This document shows positions 7,801 through 9,424 of a stretch of DNA of 9,424 nt, one piece after another. The DNA is from an uncultured bacterium. GTDB lineage: Bacteria; Verrucomicrobiota; Kiritimatiellia; UBA8416; CALETX01. The notes beneath the pieces were generated by a model that was not told the DNA's origin, searched no databases, and worked only from the letters and a program-made list of their open reading frames with translations. The stretch lies in NCBI GenBank assembly GCA_937920455.1, contig CALETX010000014.1:1-9424 (forward strand), given 5' to 3'. The translations under genes were made by a program, and so were the position numbers. The stretch's first letter is position 1; every line of letters begins with the position of its first letter.

Positions 7801-8938
7801 CCTCGGCAAGGCGGTTCGTATAAGCTGCCATGCTTTCCGATCTCAACGCCTTCTCAATCTCCTCCATGGCTGCGGCGGTTTTGCCTTCAACGCACGATAA
7901 CGCAACGATTTTAGCAAGCTTCCTCACCATTTCCTCAGCCTGGCTGGAAAGCCTGGCAATCTGCTCAGCATCTCTCCTTGCAGCCTCCTCCTTCATCGCG
8001 GCGGCTTTCGCAGCGGCCTTTTGACGCAATTCCGCGATCTTTCCAGCCCGTGCCGCCGCAAATTTGGCCCGAAGCGCCGCGTCATCCGGCTGATAAACAG
8101 CAAGCGCATCTTCGAAATCCTCCGTCTTTGCTAATGCACCAGCCTTCTCGTCGGCCTCGGCAAGGGCCGCCTGAAACTTCTTTTCCGCCGCGTCCATCTG
8201 CGCCCTCACTCTCGCAATTTCCTCCGCAAGGGCCTTTTCCAGGCGTGCATCCAGGCCCGTCGCCTGGGCTCTCACTTCCTCATAACGCGAAATTATGCCG
8301 GCAAAGTCGGCCGGATGAGACGAAGCATACACCCTGGCGGCATCGTACCGTCGTCTCAGGCGATTCTTCTCAGCCGAAACATAAGACAGAGATAAAGCCA
8401 CAACCATGCCTATTGCCGCAATCACCGCAGCAGCAATAGCCAACCGAATCCTCCTTTCTTTTCTCAACCGCTGCTCCTTGAGCACGTTGTCAACGCCGGA
8501 GTAAGTCAGCGTTGGAGGCAGAACTGTCTTTTCTTCATTTTCGGCTGGCACAACTGCTTCTTCGTCAATTGATTCTCCTGTCTCCTCAGGAACCGCAGCC
8601 ACGGTCGAAACTACGTCAGCAATTGCAAGAGGCGCGCTTTCCTCCCAAGGAACAATCTCAAGCACGGTCTCGCCAATCGAAATCCTATCGCCCAAAGCCA
8701 ACTTTCTTGATTTTACGGGTGTATTGTTGACCTTCACATCCATCTCGGCAGTAAGGTCAACAAGATTGTATCCTCCGGCACGAGGAATAATTGTCACATG
8801 ATGCGGAGCAATCCAAGGGTCTGTAAGCACCACATCGCAATCGCGTGCTGACCCTACAGAGCAGACTCCAGCGCTGAGCTTGAATATCCTTCCCGCCCGT
8901 GCTCCCCTGACAATTTTGATTGCCCAAGGTTGGTTCAT
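4856..8938 (-). CDS. Giant FHA-domain single-pass membrane protein with LamG-like domains
   Basis: A 1360-residue protein of unknown function. Domains in order: FHA-like fold (about 5-97, with CSVGSARDCDVVL and KLALGDRISIGETVLEI); acidic linker (98-150); basic stretch RLRKERRIR (157-165); one transmembrane helix (about 166-188, IAAAVIAAIGMVVALSLSYV core); Ala/Glu/Lys-rich helical, probably coiled-coil region (about 195-385); Gly/Ser/Pro-rich linker (about 392-420); a second helical part to about 545; then a mostly beta-strand region. Within that region two concanavalin/LamG-like sandwiches are suggested at about 665-835 (starting VFTSDFERKIDQEWR) and 1045-1243 (NGDWRDKMGRWVG near the start, LAFYINGKRL near the end). 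Short beta modules with PGTNV-like motifs lie between and after them. By usual FHA topology the N-terminus is cytoplasmic and the rest extracytoplasmic, although charges flank the helix on both sides. The ATG at 8938 is the first start after an in-frame TAA at 8962-8960. It lies 54 bases after a receiver-domain gene and overlaps trpF. A role in signalling or envelope scaffolding is only inference. Confidence 0.93.
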   Translation of the reverse strand: MNQPWAIKIVRGARAGRIFKLSAGVCSVGSARDCDVVLTDPWIAPHHVTIIPRAGGYNLVDLTAEMDVKVNNTPVKSRKLALGDRISIGETVLEIVPWEESAPLAIADVVSTVAAVPEETGESIDEEAVVPAENEEKTVLPPTLTYSGVDNVLKEQRLRKERRIRLAIAAAVIAAIGMVVALSLSYVSAEKNRLRRRYDAARVYASSHPADFAGIISRYEEVRAQATGLDARLEKALAEEIARVRAQMDAAEKKFQAALAEADEKAGALAKTEDFEDALAVYQPDDAALRAKFAAARAGKIAELRQKAAAKAAAMKEEAARRDAEQIARLSSQAEEMVRKLAKIVALSCVEGKTAAAMEEIEKALRSESMAAYTNRLAEVLTAVRVLGSVDSTFAGSGGTSGRVAPLPDEDSAHVIESLPPPVRLVFAIRKNDLASARELSKNAGDNLLVEGLRPLVAAMEETAARSSEARAALAEIWTKAMGAMEPLPSPKECETALRRKLNSPEREKALRLAMDITNFAAKHADTATVREYAPLIALAASLSKGKALPADAFSGLGDGRIIEIDGDKYYVETSRDVTDTQGLRMGLCKPQVLYTAPGTNVVVAAHVDVYSVVPFQSLSERQFVFSVLAGAKQQTPALGDMVLVGKDIQTGPRFVVRERMSGRETVFTSDFERKIDQEWRAANDVALALDNGRLAFDMPGEPRRMNPETGDLELAVDAGSSSFVLAFDVQRRPEKSLVVGIGSLEVVLGDAEGRRQGIYANGRLIRSVDVPRPVMGAFQRVSITRSRSLARLDAAGVSCACSIPQEVGGQDVKRILFYHTGRMLIDNVSVQKIVGSGNVEVAGVSQDKRDILIGRTGGGEWEMVGPGTNVYIFPGGTAGEGALKAAARVYGAEGGWLIARLEKPVDILPNTVVSLTPSVAIDDSKDEYESGVAVNSKRLSPSQVLLGFPKGGNVVLLDSAGTVPDTGFVHPVRELLVSPTTREVLAAVPGDGVRCQFLSHGLAVKCNRADGREVGGYGEKAVLISRLLLPPGRTVDVGGGFLSYTPGSGGGSKDMWKPLNGDWRDKMGRWVGTPGILSDGPPVCQFDDMFGEVFQFDLEFKIEKQTAPPAEDWMKDVIFEVYFPASRAGGSIALGCGGRAGLNVQGHAIRAEKGAKAVMWPGPPPKGFNTKSDTDWTAGAPALKAGQSYLFRIRRAADVLAFYINGKRLVRIADVCFVGGAIVRVAAPGAVVSIGKVSVTELSRSTCIPDSEPILGEFGYVAGVVGGQMITDADAKDILPGAKLSLMDVEKVIEGAASKTAMLRRVATTSVSEVGKRTARAACADEWGVKAGMKVLTGTLPSGSQTFSDARLKDIDLGL

Positions 8939-8992
8939 AGTTAGCTTCGAGCCATGCGTTTACCGCGCGCGCTCGATCTAAATGCCAATCTG

Positions 8993-9424
8993 TTACACAG
9001 AAAGAAGTTTTCTTACCGCGTCCACAAGGTCGTTGATGGAAAGCGGTTTGGACAGGCAGGTTCGGGAAGGGTCTTCATTCACGATGGACTGGAGGCTGTC
9101 GCTGACCACAAAACCGGTGCAAAACACCATCGCAGGTAGAGCCCACCGCCGCTCACGGCATATTTTCCTTATTTCCTCAAATGCCTGCTCTCCGTTCATT
9201 ACAGGCATTGAAATGTCCATCACAATAAGCGCTGGCCTCTCGGCAACAAAAACATCAACAGCCTTTCTGCCATCCGAAGCGGACACTACCGTCCTATCCG
9301 AAAACGCGGTCTTAATGGCGCTGACAAACATCTCCGCCAACATTGCCTCGTCGTCCACCACGAGTATCTTCGAGCGATCAAGCGCCTGAAGATCCGCGGG
9401 ACTAGGCGGCACCTGGAATCGGGT
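8993..9424 (-). CDS. Receiver domain: response regulator or C-terminus of a hybrid histidine kinase (5' end outside window)
   Basis: The frame is open to the right edge, and its last domain is a complete CheY-like receiver. Numbering from a GTG at 9412, the parts are SKILVVDDE with the acidic pair Asp20/Asp21, phosphoacceptor Asp66 in LIVMDISMPVMNG, the switch Thr99 in VFCTG, and the conserved Lys122-Pro123 in LSKP. It ends a few residues after the last helix, with no output domain. The GTG is a possible start, but no stop precedes it in the window. The upstream codons read TRFQVPPSP, which resembles the GTrF.v.LP end of a histidine-kinase ATPase domain. A hybrid sensor kinase with a C-terminal receiver is therefore as likely as a single-domain regulator. 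It would take a phosphate from a histidine kinase or relay it to a phosphotransfer protein. The downstream FHA gene starts 54 bases later on the same strand. Confidence 0.88.
   Translation of the reverse strand, partial: TRFQVPPSPADLQALDRSKILVVDDEAMLAEMFVSAIKTAFSDRTVVSASDGRKAVDVFVAERPALIVMDISMPVMNGEQAFEEIRKICRERRWALPAMVFCTGFVVSDSLQSIVNEDPSRTCLSKPLSINDLVDAVRKLLSV

Noticed and set aside
4856..8938. Identification as a type III secretion YscD/EscD ring protein
   Set aside because: The FHA-plus-transmembrane start is similar, but the remainder is far longer with LamG-like domains, and no secretion genes are nearby.
8939..8992. Possible promoter TTGGCA with a 17-base spacer to CGGTAA before the FHA gene
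   Set aside because: The -10 match is poor and the 54-base gap is compatible with co-transcription, so it is not supported well enough to annotate.

Overview
The window reads as one chromosomal stretch in which every convincing gene lies on the minus strand, so transcription runs from high to low coordinates. No rRNA, tRNA, CRISPR array, insertion sequence or phage gene is visible. The mixture suggests an uncultured member of the PVC group (Kiritimatiellota/Lentisphaerota-like). The pointers are a very large FHA protein with concanavalin/LamG-like domains and a sialate O-acetylesterase-type protein beside housekeeping genes. This placement is inference and only moderately secure.

In transcription order: (1) 9424-8993, the end of a two-component protein, a receiver domain that may be the tail of a hybrid histidine kinase. 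(2) 8938-4856, a 1360-residue membrane protein with an N-terminal degenerate FHA domain, one transmembrane helix, an Ala-rich helical region and a long beta-rich part with two LamG-like domains. (3) 4859-4185, trpF, whose ATG overlaps the stop of the FHA gene (ATGA). (4) 4185-2950, trpB, overlapping trpF as TAATG. (5) 2848-1658, pdxB, erythronate-4-phosphate dehydrogenase of vitamin B6 synthesis. (6) 1618-842, a carbon-nitrogen hydrolase (nitrilase superfamily). (7) About 570 bases without a convincing gene. (8) 273-1, the N-terminus of a sialate O-acetylesterase-like protein that runs off the left edge.

Genes 2-4 look like one translationally coupled unit. TrpF and TrpB supply two steps of tryptophan synthesis; trpA is not beside them. 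A hairpin separates trpB from pdxB, which may therefore be partly independent. PdxB leads to pyridoxal phosphate, the cofactor of TrpB, so the pairing is metabolically sensible though it may be accidental. The most unusual object is the large FHA/LamG-like membrane protein: its FHA fold lacks the usual phosphothreonine-contacting residues, it carries apparent repeated beta modules, and it is coupled to a tryptophan gene.
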